A stretch of DNA of 64,000 nucleotides from Streptomyces cavernae (GTDB lineage Bacteria > Actinomycetota > Actinomycetes > Streptomycetales > Streptomycetaceae): positions 26,190 through 90,189 of the forward strand of contig NZ_ML137715.1 of NCBI RefSeq assembly GCF_004023625.1, in the 5' to 3' direction. Below the pieces are notes generated by a model. That model was given only the letters and a program-made list of their open reading frames with translations. It ran no database searches and was not told the origin of the DNA. Below, piece by piece: positions 25,387 through 33,668 of this stretch (its first letter is position 1; each line of letters starts with the position of its first letter). The position numbers and the translations under genes were made by a program.

Positions 25387-26040
25387 TCACTCCCCGCCCA
25401 GTGCCCGCGCCGCCACCCTCAGGTCCGCCACCAGCCCCTGGTACACGGCCTCCCGGTCCTCCGCGCGCAGCACCGCCGACGGATGGATCGTCGCCACGAC
25501 CCGCTCGGGCCGTCCGTGGATCTCCCGCTCCAGCAGCGTCCCGCGCTCCTGTGTCACCCGGAACGAGGAACCCAGCAGGGCCTTCCCGGCCGTCGCGCCG
25601 AGCGTCACCACCAGCTCCGGCTCGACCCGGTCCAGCTCCGCCTCCAGCCACGGAGCGCACGCCGTCATCTCGCGCAGGCTGGGTGCCTTGTGGATGCGCC
25701 GCTTGCCGCGCAGCGTGAACTTGAAGTGTTTGACGGCGTTGGTGACGTACGCCTGGCCCGGTTCGATGCCCGCCTCGGCCAGCGCCCGGTCCAGCAGCCG
25801 GCCCGCGGGACCGACGAACGGCTTGCCCTGCCGGTCCTCCTGGTCGCCGGGCTGCTCCCCGACGAGCATGACGCGGGCGTCCTCAGCGCCCTCACCGAAC
25901 ACGGTCTGCGAGGCGTCCTGGTGCAGCGGACAGCCCCGGCAGCCGGCGGCGGCTTCGCGCAGGGATGCGAGGTCGGCGGCGGACGGGACGAAGGGCTCCG
26001 CCGTGTAGGCCTCTTCGGGGGCTTGTGTGCGCGGGCTCAC
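25387..26040 (-). CDS. udgX: UdgX, uracil-DNA glycosylase that crosslinks to uracil DNA
   Basis: 217 residues with four Cys typical of an iron-sulfur UDG (C-x2-C near 34-37). The first motif is GEQPGDQED and the diagnostic loop is GKRRIHKAP. In M. smegmatis UdgX the His of KRRIH forms a covalent bond to the abasic DNA after uracil removal; this protein keeps that His, so it should be a suicide repair enzyme. The C-terminal motif is HPSAVLR. Start GTG at 26038-26040. A perfect 22-bp palindrome abuts the start codon, leaving no normal ribosome site. Confidence 0.93.
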   Translation of the reverse strand: MSPRTQAPEEAYTAEPFVPSAADLASLREAAAGCRGCPLHQDASQTVFGEGAEDARVMLVGEQPGDQEDRQGKPFVGPAGRLLDRALAEAGIEPGQAYVTNAVKHFKFTLRGKRRIHKAPSLREMTACAPWLEAELDRVEPELVVTLGATAGKALLGSSFRVTQERGTLLEREIHGRPERVVATIHPSAVLRAEDREAVYQGLVADLRVAARALGGE

Positions 26041-26062
26041 GGCGTCCGGGTACCCGGACGCC
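26041..26062 (-). promoter_or_regulatory. 22-bp perfect palindrome abutting the udgX start codon
   Basis: GGCGTCCGGG-TACCCGGACGCC is fully self-complementary and lies directly upstream of the GTG start. It occupies the expected ribosome-binding position, so it is either a protein operator over a leaderless promoter or an RNA hairpin that blocks translation. It does not resemble a LexA box. Confidence 0.6.
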
Positions 26063-26110
26063 GCAGGTCAAACATGGTGCCTCTGCCCGCAGGTCCCTGC
26101 CCATATGTCG

Positions 26111-26200
26111 CTGCCCCGCATGTCGCCCGCCCGCGTCCGTCTGCCGCGCATGCCTCTGCCCCGCACATCGCCGGCCCGCGTGCGTCTGCCGCGCGGCCCT
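26111..26200. repeat. 45-bp tandem duplication between udgX and mqnE
   Basis: Two adjacent 45-bp units (26111-26155 and 26156-26200), each starting CTGCCCCGCA and containing CGTCTGCCGCGC. They differ at only a few positions. The gap contains no gene. Confidence 0.8.
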
Positions 26201-26231
26201 CACGTGCGCACCCGGGCGGGCGCACCGCTCG

Positions 26232-27395
26232 TCACACGCGCATCGGCTGCGGTGACTCCCGGCGCAGCGGGTCCGGGCCCTCGTACTCGCGGATGATCTC
26301 GTAGCGGGTGTTGCGCTCCACCGGACGGAAGCCGGCGTCCCGGATCAGGTCGAGCAGGTCCTCACGGGTCAGCTTGTTCGGCGTGCCGAAGTTGTCCGCG
26401 TCATGCGTGATCTTGTACTCGACGACCGAGCCGTCCATGTCGTCCGCTCCGTGCTGCAGTGCCAGCTGGGCGGTCTGGACGCCGTGCATCACCCAGAAGA
26501 CCTTGACGTGCTGGACGTTGTCGAACAGCAGGCGCGAGACCGCGAACGTCTTCAGGGCCTCGGCGCCCGTCGCCATCTGCGTCCGCGCCTGGAGCCTGTT
26601 GCGTACCTTGCCGTCCTTCATGTCCACGAAGTCGTGCTGGTAGCGCAGCGGGATGAAGACCTGGAACCCGCCGGTCTCGTCCTGGAGTTCGCGCAGCCTG
26701 AGCACGTGGTCGACGCGGTGTCGGGGCTCCTCGATGTGCCCGTACAGCATGGTGCACGGGGTCTTCAGCCCCTTCTCGTGCGCCAGCCGGTGGATCCTCG
26801 ACCAGTCCTCCCAGTGGGTGCGGTGGTCCACGATGTGCTGCCGGACCTCCCAGTCGAAGATCTCCGCGCCACCGCCGGTCAGCGACTCCAGACCCGCGTC
26901 GATCAGCTCGTCCAGGATCTCGGAGGCGCTCAGGCCCGAGATCGTCTCGAAGTGGTGGATCTCCGTCGCCGTGAACGCCTTCAGCGACACGTTCGGCAGC
27001 GCCGCCTTCAACTCCTTGAGGGAGCGCGGGTAGTACCGCCACGGCAGGTTCGGGTGCAGGCCGTTGACGATGTGCAGCTCGGTGAGGTTCTCGTTCTCCA
27101 TCGCCTTGGCGAGGCGGACGGCCTCCTCGATGCGCATCGTGTACGCGTCCTTCTCGCCGGGCTTGCGCTGGAAGGAGCAGTAGGCGCACGACGCGGTGCA
27201 CACGTTGGTCATGTTGAGGTGGCGGTTGACGTTGAAGTGGACGACGTCGCCGTTCTTGCGGGTGCGCACCTCGTGGGCGAGTCCGCCGAGCCAGGCCAGG
27301 TCGTCCGACTCGTACAGCGCGATGCCGTCCTCGCGGGTCAGGCGGACGCCCGCCCTCACCTTGTCCTCCAGCTCACGCTTGAGCCCGACGTCCAT
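26232..27395 (-). CDS. mqnE: MqnE, aminofutalosine synthase (radical SAM)
   Basis: 387 residues. It joins 3-enolpyruvyl-benzoate and SAM to give aminofutalosine, the second step of the futalosine pathway. The [4Fe-4S] motif is CTASCAYCS (C-x3-C-x2-C, about residues 67-75). The downstream segments ELHIVNGLHPNLPW and the C-terminal region around IRDAGFRPVERNT fit MqnE rather than MqnC. The ATG at 27393-27395 has GGGAGAGG 7 bases upstream; the longer frame adds only a poly-Lys/Gly leader. Upstream is the AsnC-type regulator gene, on the same strand. Confidence 0.95.
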   Translation of the reverse strand: MDVGLKRELEDKVRAGVRLTREDGIALYESDDLAWLGGLAHEVRTRKNGDVVHFNVNRHLNMTNVCTASCAYCSFQRKPGEKDAYTMRIEEAVRLAKAMENENLTELHIVNGLHPNLPWRYYPRSLKELKAALPNVSLKAFTATEIHHFETISGLSASEILDELIDAGLESLTGGGAEIFDWEVRQHIVDHRTHWEDWSRIHRLAHEKGLKTPCTMLYGHIEEPRHRVDHVLRLRELQDETGGFQVFIPLRYQHDFVDMKDGKVRNRLQARTQMATGAEALKTFAVSRLLFDNVQHVKVFWVMHGVQTAQLALQHGADDMDGSVVEYKITHDADNFGTPNKLTREDLLDLIRDAGFRPVERNTRYEIIREYEGPDPLRRESPQPMRV

Positions 27396-27479
27396 TCCGC
27401 CACCTCTCCCTTTTTTCACAGCCTTGCCACCGTACCCCCGGCCCTTCGGCCGGGCGGTGCCCCATACGGCGCTCCGCGC

Positions 27480-27935
27480 CTAACGTTCTTCCGGCAGCTC
27501 GCCCACCCGGTTCTCCCACTTCGTGGAGAGCACGATCGTGGTGCGCGTACGGGAGACGCCCTTCGTGCCGCTGAGCCTCCGGATCGTCTTCTCGAGCCCG
27601 TCGACGTCCGAGGCGCGCACCTTGAGCATGAAGGAGTCGTCGCCCGCGATGAACCAGCAGTCCTCGATCTCCTGAAGCTCCTTCAGCCGGCGTGCCACGT
27701 CCTCGTGGTCGGCGGCGTCGGAGAGCGAGATACCGATCAGCGCGGTCACGCCCAGGCCCAGTGAGGCGGCGTCGACGGTGGCGCGGTAACCGGTGATGAC
27801 CCCGGCCGCCTCCAGCCGGTTGATGCGGTCGGTGACGCTCGGCCCGGACAGGCCTACGAGGCGTCCGAGCTCCGCGTAGGAGGCGCGGCCGTTCTCCCTG
27901 AGGGCCTGGATGAGCTGCCTGTCCACCGCGTCCAT
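27480..27935 (-). CDS. Lrp/AsnC family transcriptional regulator
   Basis: 151 residues: an N-terminal AsnC winged helix-turn-helix (DRQLIQALRENGRASYAELGRLVGLS) and a C-terminal RAM ligand-binding domain. It sits inside the menaquinone gene string between mqnE and ubiX, so control of quinone synthesis by an amino acid or related ligand is a reasonable guess, not shown by sequence. Confidence 0.93.
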   Translation of the reverse strand: MDAVDRQLIQALRENGRASYAELGRLVGLSGPSVTDRINRLEAAGVITGYRATVDAASLGLGVTALIGISLSDAADHEDVARRLKELQEIEDCWFIAGDDSFMLKVRASDVDGLEKTIRRLSGTKGVSRTRTTIVLSTKWENRVGELPEER

Positions 27936-27983
27936 GCGATCGAAAGCCTTCCGCTGAAAAGTGTGAGTGGGTGAGTGTGTTGC

Positions 27984-28688
27984 TCAGGTGGTACGCCGGG
28001 GCCGTCCTGAAGGTCCCGCTGAGGAGCGCGCCCCGCCGACGTCGCCGTCCCAGCGCCGGTACAGGGTGTGCTCGACGCCCGCCGCGTCCAGCACTCGTCC
28101 GGCGACGAAGTCCACCAGGTCCTGAATGTGCGTGGCGCCCGCGTAGAAGGCCGGGGAGGCGGGCAGTACGGTCGCGCCCGCGTCGTCCAGGGTCACCAGG
28201 TGCCGCAGCGTCTGCCCGTTCAGCGGGGTCTCCCGGACGGCGACGACCAGCTTGCGGCCCTCCTTGAGCGTGACGCTCGCGGCACGCTGGAGCAGGTCCT
28301 TCGACAGACCGAGGGCGACCCCGGCGACACATGCGGTGGAGGCCGGCACGACGAGCATGCCCTTCACGGGGTACGAGCCCGACGACGGCCCCGCGGCCAG
28401 GTCACCGGGGCTCCAGTGCCGTACGTCGTCCAGGGACGCGTCGAAGCCGACCGGCTTTCCGTCGGCCCCTCGTTGAAGCCATTCCCGCAGGTCGCGCCGC
28501 CAGTGGGCATCCCGGAAGGCGATACCGGTCTCGTCGAGGAGGGTGAGCCGTGAGGCCTTGCTGACGACGAGGTCGACACTCTCCCCCGCCGCGAGCAGCG
28601 CCCGCAGCACGGCAGCCGCGTACGGCGTACCGGACGCCCCGGACACCCCCACGATCCAAGGCCGACGCTGCGTTTCCCCTGCGTTCAC
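27984..28688 (-). CDS. ubiX: UbiX/MqnM flavin prenyltransferase
   Basis: 234 residues. It makes prenylated FMN, the cofactor for the neighbouring UbiD-type decarboxylase. The FMN-binding start GVSGASGTPYA (14-24), VVPAS.AC.AG and the R-ETPL-N segment (about 168-174) are present. GTG start. Its colocation with a UbiD-like gene supports the role called MqnM in the futalosine pathway. Confidence 0.94.
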   Translation of the reverse strand: MNAGETQRRPWIVGVSGASGTPYAAAVLRALLAAGESVDLVVSKASRLTLLDETGIAFRDAHWRRDLREWLQRGADGKPVGFDASLDDVRHWSPGDLAAGPSSGSYPVKGMLVVPASTACVAGVALGLSKDLLQRAASVTLKEGRKLVVAVRETPLNGQTLRHLVTLDDAGATVLPASPAFYAGATHIQDLVDFVAGRVLDAAGVEHTLYRRWDGDVGGARSSAGPSGRPRRTT

Positions 28689-28778
28689 ACCCTGAGCCTA
28701 CCGGTGGGGCGGAGTGGTCTCAGGTCGGGTCGACATCCGCGCGTGCGCGGGGAGCAGTCGAGCGTGAACGCGTACGGC

Positions 28779-29681
28779 CTACAACGTGAGCCCACGCACC
28801 AGCAGATCGATCAGTGCGCAGACGAAGAGGCTGATCCCGATGAAGCCGTTCGTCGAGAAGAACGCCCGGTCGACCCGGGAGAGGTCGTGGGGGCGGACGA
28901 TGGTGTGTTCGTAGACGAAGGCACCGGCGACGATCAGCAGGCCCAGCCAGAAGAACCCGCCCGCGTCGGTGACCAGGGCGTACCAGACGAACAGGGCCGT
29001 CGTGAGGGCGTGGCAGACACGGGCGGCCCAGATCGCCGCGGGGATGCCGAAGCGGGCCGGGACCGACATCACGCCGGTCTCACGGTCCGTCTCCACGTCC
29101 TGGCACGCGTAGATCAGGTCGAAGCCGCCGATCCAGATGCCGACGGCCAGTCCCAGGATCACGGCCGTCCAGGACCACTCGCCGGTGATCGCCAGCCAGC
29201 CGCCCACCGGGCCCATCGCCTGCGCGAGGCCGAGGATCGCCTGCGGGAAGTTCGTGAACCGCTTGCCGTACGGATACACCACCATCGGGATCACGGCGAT
29301 CGGTGCGAGCGCCAGGCAGAGCGGGTTGAGCAGGGCGGCGGCGGCGAGGAAGACGACGAGGGCGATCAGCGCGCCCGTCCAGGCGTGCTTCACCGTCATC
29401 GCGCCGGTGACCAGCTCGCGGCGGGCGGTGCGCGGATTGCGGGCGTCGATCTCTCGGTCGATGATCCGGTTCGCGGCCATGGCGAACGTCCGCAGACCGA
29501 CCATGGCGAGGGTGACCAGGAGCAGCCTGCCCCAGTGGATGTTCCTGTCCCACTGGAACATCGCGGTGAGCGCGGCGATATAGGCGAAGGGCAGGGCGAA
29601 GATCGAGTGTTCGATCATGACGAGGCGCAGGAACGCCCTCGTCCGGCCCGGCTGCGGGATCGCGGCGGAGGCTGAGCTCAC
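28779..29681 (-). CDS. mqnP: MqnP, UbiA-type prenyltransferase of menaquinone synthesis
   Basis: A 300-residue integral membrane protein with about eight membrane segments. The two UbiA Asp-rich motifs are present, NRIIDREIDARN (about 68-79) and DVETDRETG, which bind the prenyl diphosphate through Mg. It prenylates the dihydroxynaphthoate ring. The GTG start at 29679-29681 overlaps the mqnL stop as GTGA and has GGAAGGAG upstream, so translation is coupled to mqnL. Confidence 0.93.
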   Translation of the reverse strand: MSSASAAIPQPGRTRAFLRLVMIEHSIFALPFAYIAALTAMFQWDRNIHWGRLLLVTLAMVGLRTFAMAANRIIDREIDARNPRTARRELVTGAMTVKHAWTGALIALVVFLAAAALLNPLCLALAPIAVIPMVVYPYGKRFTNFPQAILGLAQAMGPVGGWLAITGEWSWTAVILGLAVGIWIGGFDLIYACQDVETDRETGVMSVPARFGIPAAIWAARVCHALTTALFVWYALVTDAGGFFWLGLLIVAGAFVYEHTIVRPHDLSRVDRAFFSTNGFIGISLFVCALIDLLVRGLTL

Positions 29682-31135
29682 AGGCCGTACTCCTTCCACC
29701 GGCGGTCGACCTTCGCCGCCGTCTCCGGGTCGGACAGCACCATCTCGGGCCACCCGCCGTCCCGCGTGTACCCCTCCTCCGGCCACTTCTTCGTGGCGTC
29801 GATGCCCGCCTTGCCGCCCCAGAACTGCTGGTACGAGGCGTGGTCGAGGTGGTCGACCGGGCCCTCCACCACCGTCAGGTCACGGGCGTAGTCGGTGTTG
29901 CCGAGCGCCCGCCAGGCCACCTCGTGCAGGTCGTGCACGTCGCAGTCGGCGTCGACGACCACGATCAGCTTGGTGAGGGACATCATGTGCGCCCCCCAGA
30001 TCGCGTGCATCACCTTCTGCGCGTGCTTCGGGTACTTCTTGTCGATCGCGACGATGGCGCAGTTGTGGAAACCGCCCGCCTCGGGCAGGTGGTAGTCCAC
30101 GATGTCCGGGACGATGATCTTCAGCAAGGGCAGGAAGAAGCGTTCCGTGGCCCGGCCGAGCGGGCCGTCCTCGGTCGGCGGGCGCCCGACGACGATCGAC
30201 TGGAGCAGGGGCCGCTTGCGCATGGTGACGCAGTCGATCCGCAGGGCCGGGAAGGGTTCCTGCGGGGTGTAGAAGCCGGTGTGGTCGCCGAAGGGGCCCT
30301 CGGGGAGCATCTCACCGGGCTCCAGCCAGCCCTCCAGGACCACCTCGGCCTGCGCCGGCACCTGCAGCGGCACCGTCTTGCAGTCGACCATCTCGATCCG
30401 CTTGCCCTGTACGAACCCGGCGAACAGGTACTCGTCGATGTCGCCGGGGAGGGGGGCGGTGGCGGCGTAGGTCACGGCCGGGGGGCAGCCGAAGGCGATC
30501 GCTACGGGCAGCTTCTCGCCGCGGCGGGCGGCCACCTGGTAGTGGTTGCGGCTGTCCTTGTGGATCTGCCAGTGCATTCCGATGGTGCGCTTGTCGTGGC
30601 GCTGGAGCCGGTAGAGGCCGAGGTTGCGGATGCCGGTGTCCGGGTCCTTCGTGTGGGTCAGCCCCAGGTTGAAGAAGGAGCCGCCGTCCTGGGGCCAGGT
30701 GAACAGGGCGGGCAGCGCGTCGAGGTCGACGTCGTCGCCGTGCAGCACGACGTCCTGTACGGGCGCGGCCTCGGACTTCACCTTCCTCGGCGGCACGTGC
30801 GTCATCGCCCCGAGCTTGCCGAAGGCCTCGCGCACGCCGACGAACCCGTGGGGCAGTTCGGGCCTGAGCAGTCCGCCGATCTTGTCGGTGATGTCGCCGT
30901 ACGACTTCAGGCCGAGGGCCTTCAGCAGCCGCCGGTCGGTGCCGAAGACGTTCATCGCGAGCGGCATAGCCGAGCCGCGCACGTTCTCGAAGAGCAGCGC
31001 CGGTCCGCCGGCCTTCTGCACCCGGTCGACGATCTCACCGACCTCCAGATAGGGGTCGACCTCGGCCTTGATGCGCTTGAGGTCGCCCTCGCGCTCCAGC
31101 GCCCTGAGCAGGGAGCGAAGATCGTCGTAAGCCAT
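29678..31135 (-). CDS. mqnL: UbiD-family decarboxylase, MqnL
   Basis: 485 residues of the UbiD/prFMN-dependent decarboxylase family, which remove the carboxyl group of the aromatic quinone precursor. The conserved core with [21 protein letters not shown] and [11 protein letters not shown] is intact, and length matches. First gene of the mqnL-mqnP-ubiX-asnC-mqnE string on the minus strand. The ATG start faces a 17-bp inverted repeat 60-100 bases upstream. Confidence 0.93.
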   Translation of the reverse strand: MAYDDLRSLLRALEREGDLKRIKAEVDPYLEVGEIVDRVQKAGGPALLFENVRGSAMPLAMNVFGTDRRLLKALGLKSYGDITDKIGGLLRPELPHGFVGVREAFGKLGAMTHVPPRKVKSEAAPVQDVVLHGDDVDLDALPALFTWPQDGGSFFNLGLTHTKDPDTGIRNLGLYRLQRHDKRTIGMHWQIHKDSRNHYQVAARRGEKLPVAIAFGCPPAVTYAATAPLPGDIDEYLFAGFVQGKRIEMVDCKTVPLQVPAQAEVVLEGWLEPGEMLPEGPFGDHTGFYTPQEPFPALRIDCVTMRKRPLLQSIVVGRPPTEDGPLGRATERFFLPLLKIIVPDIVDYHLPEAGGFHNCAIVAIDKKYPKHAQKVMHAIWGAHMMSLTKLIVVVDADCDVHDLHEVAWRALGNTDYARDLTVVEGPVDHLDHASYQQFWGGKAGIDATKKWPEEGYTRDGGWPEMVLSDPETAAKVDRRWKEYGL

Positions 31136-31191
31136 GCGTCCCAGTATCGCCGAGAGGTCCTACGGGTCTGTGGCCACCCCGGCTCCGGAGG

Positions 31192-31240
31192 GTCCGGCCC
31201 ACCGTGGCCCGCGCCACGCCCGCGCCACGGTGGGCCGGAC
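31192..31240. promoter_or_regulatory. 17-bp perfect inverted repeat in the mqnL divergent promoter region
   Basis: GTCCGGCCCACCGTGGC (31192-31208) and its exact complement (31224-31240) flank a 15-base loop that contains a smaller GTGGC/GCCAC pairing option. Both neighbouring genes point away from it, so it is not a terminator; an operator or cruciform is more likely. Confidence 0.7.
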
Positions 31241-31373
31241 GCGGGTACGTGGTGCCAGGACTCGCTGTCGGGACTCGCCGTCCCACGGGATGGCACGGCC
31301 GGTACGGGCTACCCTGGCCCCGTCACCGGGGGCGGGGGCCGCCCGGACCAGCGACTCGCAAAGGGACCGATTC

Positions 31374-31805
31374 ATGCTCCGGGTGCTGATGATCTTGGTG
31401 CCGCTGGCACTGAGCATCTACGCGTTCATCGACTGCGTCACCACGCAGGACGACCACGTCCGTCATATGCCCAAGCCCCTGTGGGCGATCCTCATCCTGC
31501 TCTTCCCGCTCGTCGGCTCGATCTCCTGGCTGATCATCGGGCGCGACCGCAGCGCCGAGCGCATCGGCGGCTCGCGCAGGGGCGCCGGCTGGGTCGCGCC
31601 CGACGACAATCCCGAGTTCCTCAAGTCCCTCGACGAGGACAAGAAGCAGGACGGGACGCAGCGCTACGAGGACGACGGGGACGGGGCGACGGGCGACGAG
31701 GCCCGGAACGACGAGGCGCTGCTGAAGGACTGGGAGGCCGATCTGCGGCGCCGCGAGGAGGAGCTGCGGCGCCGCGAGAACGGCGGCGACGACGCCAAGG
31801 AGTGA
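31374..31805 (+). CDS. PLDc_N-domain small membrane protein
   Basis: 143 residues: two membrane segments (about 2-20 and 36-54), with the phospholipase-D-nuclease N-terminal pattern (H..KPLWA.LILLFPL.G...W...GR), and a charged coiled-coil tail rich in Glu/Arg ([15 protein letters not shown]). There is no catalytic HKD motif. The ATG at 31374 has AAAGGGA upstream; the frame extends further but crosses the inverted repeat. Function unknown. Confidence 0.85.
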   Translation: MLRVLMILVPLALSIYAFIDCVTTQDDHVRHMPKPLWAILILLFPLVGSISWLIIGRDRSAERIGGSRRGAGWVAPDDNPEFLKSLDEDKKQDGTQRYEDDGDGATGDEARNDEALLKDWEADLRRREEELRRRENGGDDAKE

Positions 31806-31900
31806 CGGCGGGAGGGATGGCGGGGGCGGATGCACCCCGCCGGCCTTCAGTTCAAGAGGTCGTTGCGACACCCCGCCAGCCGTCTCCGCCGACGCTGGGC

Positions 31901-32169
31901 TGGACGGGCCGGACGCAACGGCGGGACCGGCCGCGGACCAAGCGCCGGACGGGCCGCGGACGCGACGGCGGGACCGGCCGCGAACGCAGCGCCGGACGGG
32001 CCGCGGACGCGACGGCGGGACCGGCCGCGAACGCAGCGCCGGACGGGCCGCGGACGCAACTGCGGGACCGGCCGCGAACGCAGCGCCGGACCGGCCGCGA
32101 ACGCAACTGCGGGACCGGCCGCGAACGCAACTGCGGGACCGGCCGCGAACGCAGCGCCGGGCGGGCCGT
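31901..32169. repeat. 23-24-bp tandem repeat array, about 11 copies
   Basis: Imperfect units of the type GGACCGGCCGCGAACGCAGC fill the gap between the PLDc_N gene and the secreted-protein gene. Two unit classes alternate (ending CGACGG/CAACTGC or CAGCGCC). Unit length is not a multiple of three, so the array is not a coding repeat. Confidence 0.88.
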
Positions 32170-32177
32170 GGTGGCGT

Positions 32178-32822
32178 CTACTTGGTGGTGAACGGCTGCG
32201 CCTGCTCGGCGTGCCGCACCTTGATGTACTTCGCCTGCTCCCCGTAGGCCTTCTTGATGACGGGCTCCGCCTTCACCGGGTCGTCGACGCCCATGACGAC
32301 GTACCCCTCGACGTCCGGGCCGGCCTGGCGCACCTGGAAGGTGCCTTCCCAGCGGTCCATGTCCGCGTTGATCCGGTCCATCAGCGCGCTGAGGTCCTTC
32401 TCGCTGATCGGCGTGTCGTGCAGCCGTACCGTCACGCCCTTCTCGGCGGCGGCGCAGATCCGCGTGTCGAGCGCCTGGGAGGAGGCCGTGGAGGGCATCC
32501 GGTACACGTCCACGGCCTTGTTCTCCTCGTCGAGGGCGAGACCGGTGAAGACGGTGTCGTAGCGGGCCTGGGCCGTCGTCCGGTCCGCGTACGCCATCAC
32601 CCGGAACAGCGGTGTGCCGTCCGGGACTCCGGTCCCGGGCCCGGGCAGGCTGCCGACCGGCTGCTCGCCGACGCACTCGGTGGCCGCCGCCGCGGCGGAC
32701 TCGGCCACGGTGGACGTGTTATCGGGTTCCGCACTGGCACTGGAGCCCTGGAGCGCACCGAGCACCAGCACGGCCGTCATCGCGGCCCCCGTGGTCACCT
32801 TGGCCCTCGTGCGTTCTGTCAT
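32178..32822 (-). CDS. secreted hypothetical protein
   Basis: 214 residues with a signal peptide (about 1-31, AAMTAVLVLGALQGSSASA). The mature part is alpha/beta without a known catalytic motif, with segments such as GDDPVKAEPVIKKAYG. The ATG at 32820-32822 has GGAGG 4 bases upstream. The truncated MFS frame ends inside this start (ATGA). Tandem repeats end 8 bases beyond its stop. Confidence 0.75.
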   Translation of the reverse strand: MTERTRAKVTTGAAMTAVLVLGALQGSSASAEPDNTSTVAESAAAAATECVGEQPVGSLPGPGTGVPDGTPLFRVMAYADRTTAQARYDTVFTGLALDEENKAVDVYRMPSTASSQALDTRICAAAEKGVTVRLHDTPISEKDLSALMDRINADMDRWEGTFQVRQAGPDVEGYVVMGVDDPVKAEPVIKKAYGEQAKYIKVRHAEQAQPFTTK

Positions 32823-33301
32823 GTGCCCTCCGTCCCTTGCCGATCCCCAGTGGGACGGGAGAGACGGCGGATGGGTTCCGCGGTTCTTACGACGGTGGCC
32901 GCGCGGGTGTTGACGGACACGTCGATGGCGCCGAGCGCCAGTCCGAGGAGGACATAGGCGGCCGAGGCGGCGACCCTGCCGGGTGCCCAGGCCACGGAGA
33001 GCAGGGCCGCTGCCGTGGTCGGCACCGCCGCGCGCATGACGGTGACGGGGCCCGAGCGGCGTACGGCGGCCAGACCCGCGCAGCTGCCGGCGCCCGCGGC
33101 CAGGGTCAGGGCGATGGTGAGCGCGGTCACCGCCGGGGACGACAGCCCAAGATGGCTCTCCACGGCGGGCACGGTGGTGGACACGGCGGCCACTGCCGCG
33201 CCCTGGGCGGCGAACACGGTGGCCGCGGCCCGGCGGGCTCCCGCGAGCGGTCCGCTGCCCGCGGACCGAGGCGGAGCCGTCGCTCCGGCGGATGCGGTCA
33301 T
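32819..33301 (-). pseudogene. truncated MFS transporter (N-terminal half only)
   Basis: A 160-codon frame whose first about 135 residues follow the major-facilitator pattern (four membrane segments, ending at ALGAIDVSVNTRAA). Twelve-segment relatives are about 400 residues. The sequence then departs into ETIRRLSRPTG-like residues and stops in the start codon of the secreted protein. A deletion or rearrangement removed the rest, so transport function is lost. Confidence 0.75.
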
Positions 33302-33668
33302 GGAGCGCCTCGTACGTCATCGACGGCGGGGCGCTCGCGTGGGGACCCTCTTCCTGTCACGGACCGTGGACGGGTCGGTGTTCGCGGATTGGAGCAACCG
33401 TAGGAATGCGGACCGGCGCGGCGTAGGACACCGACGGCCACACGGAGGACCCTGGCGGCCACGAGCGGATGGGCGGGGCGGCCCGGGCGGTGCCTCAAGG
33501 GGCCGGCTCACCGTCGGCCGAGCGGCAGGGGCACCGGTCCGCGCGGCGCCAGGCCGGTCGGGCTGGCCGCTGCGGTCCCCTCTGTGGCCGCACAGGACAG
33601 TCCGTGAGTGCCCGCACGCTGCCTAAGTTCCTCCCACGCCGAAAGTGGCGACGAGAGGAGGTGGACTC
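33302..33668. other. 367-bp intergenic region before the flavin monooxygenase
   Basis: Lies between the MFS remnant and the monooxygenase gene. No convincing frame, repeat or hairpin was seen. The ribosome site of the next gene (GAGAGGAGG at 33653-33661) is at its right end. Confidence 0.5.

Noticed and set aside
31901..32169. CRISPR array or coding repeat
   Set aside because: No spacers, and the 23-24-bp period breaks any reading frame.
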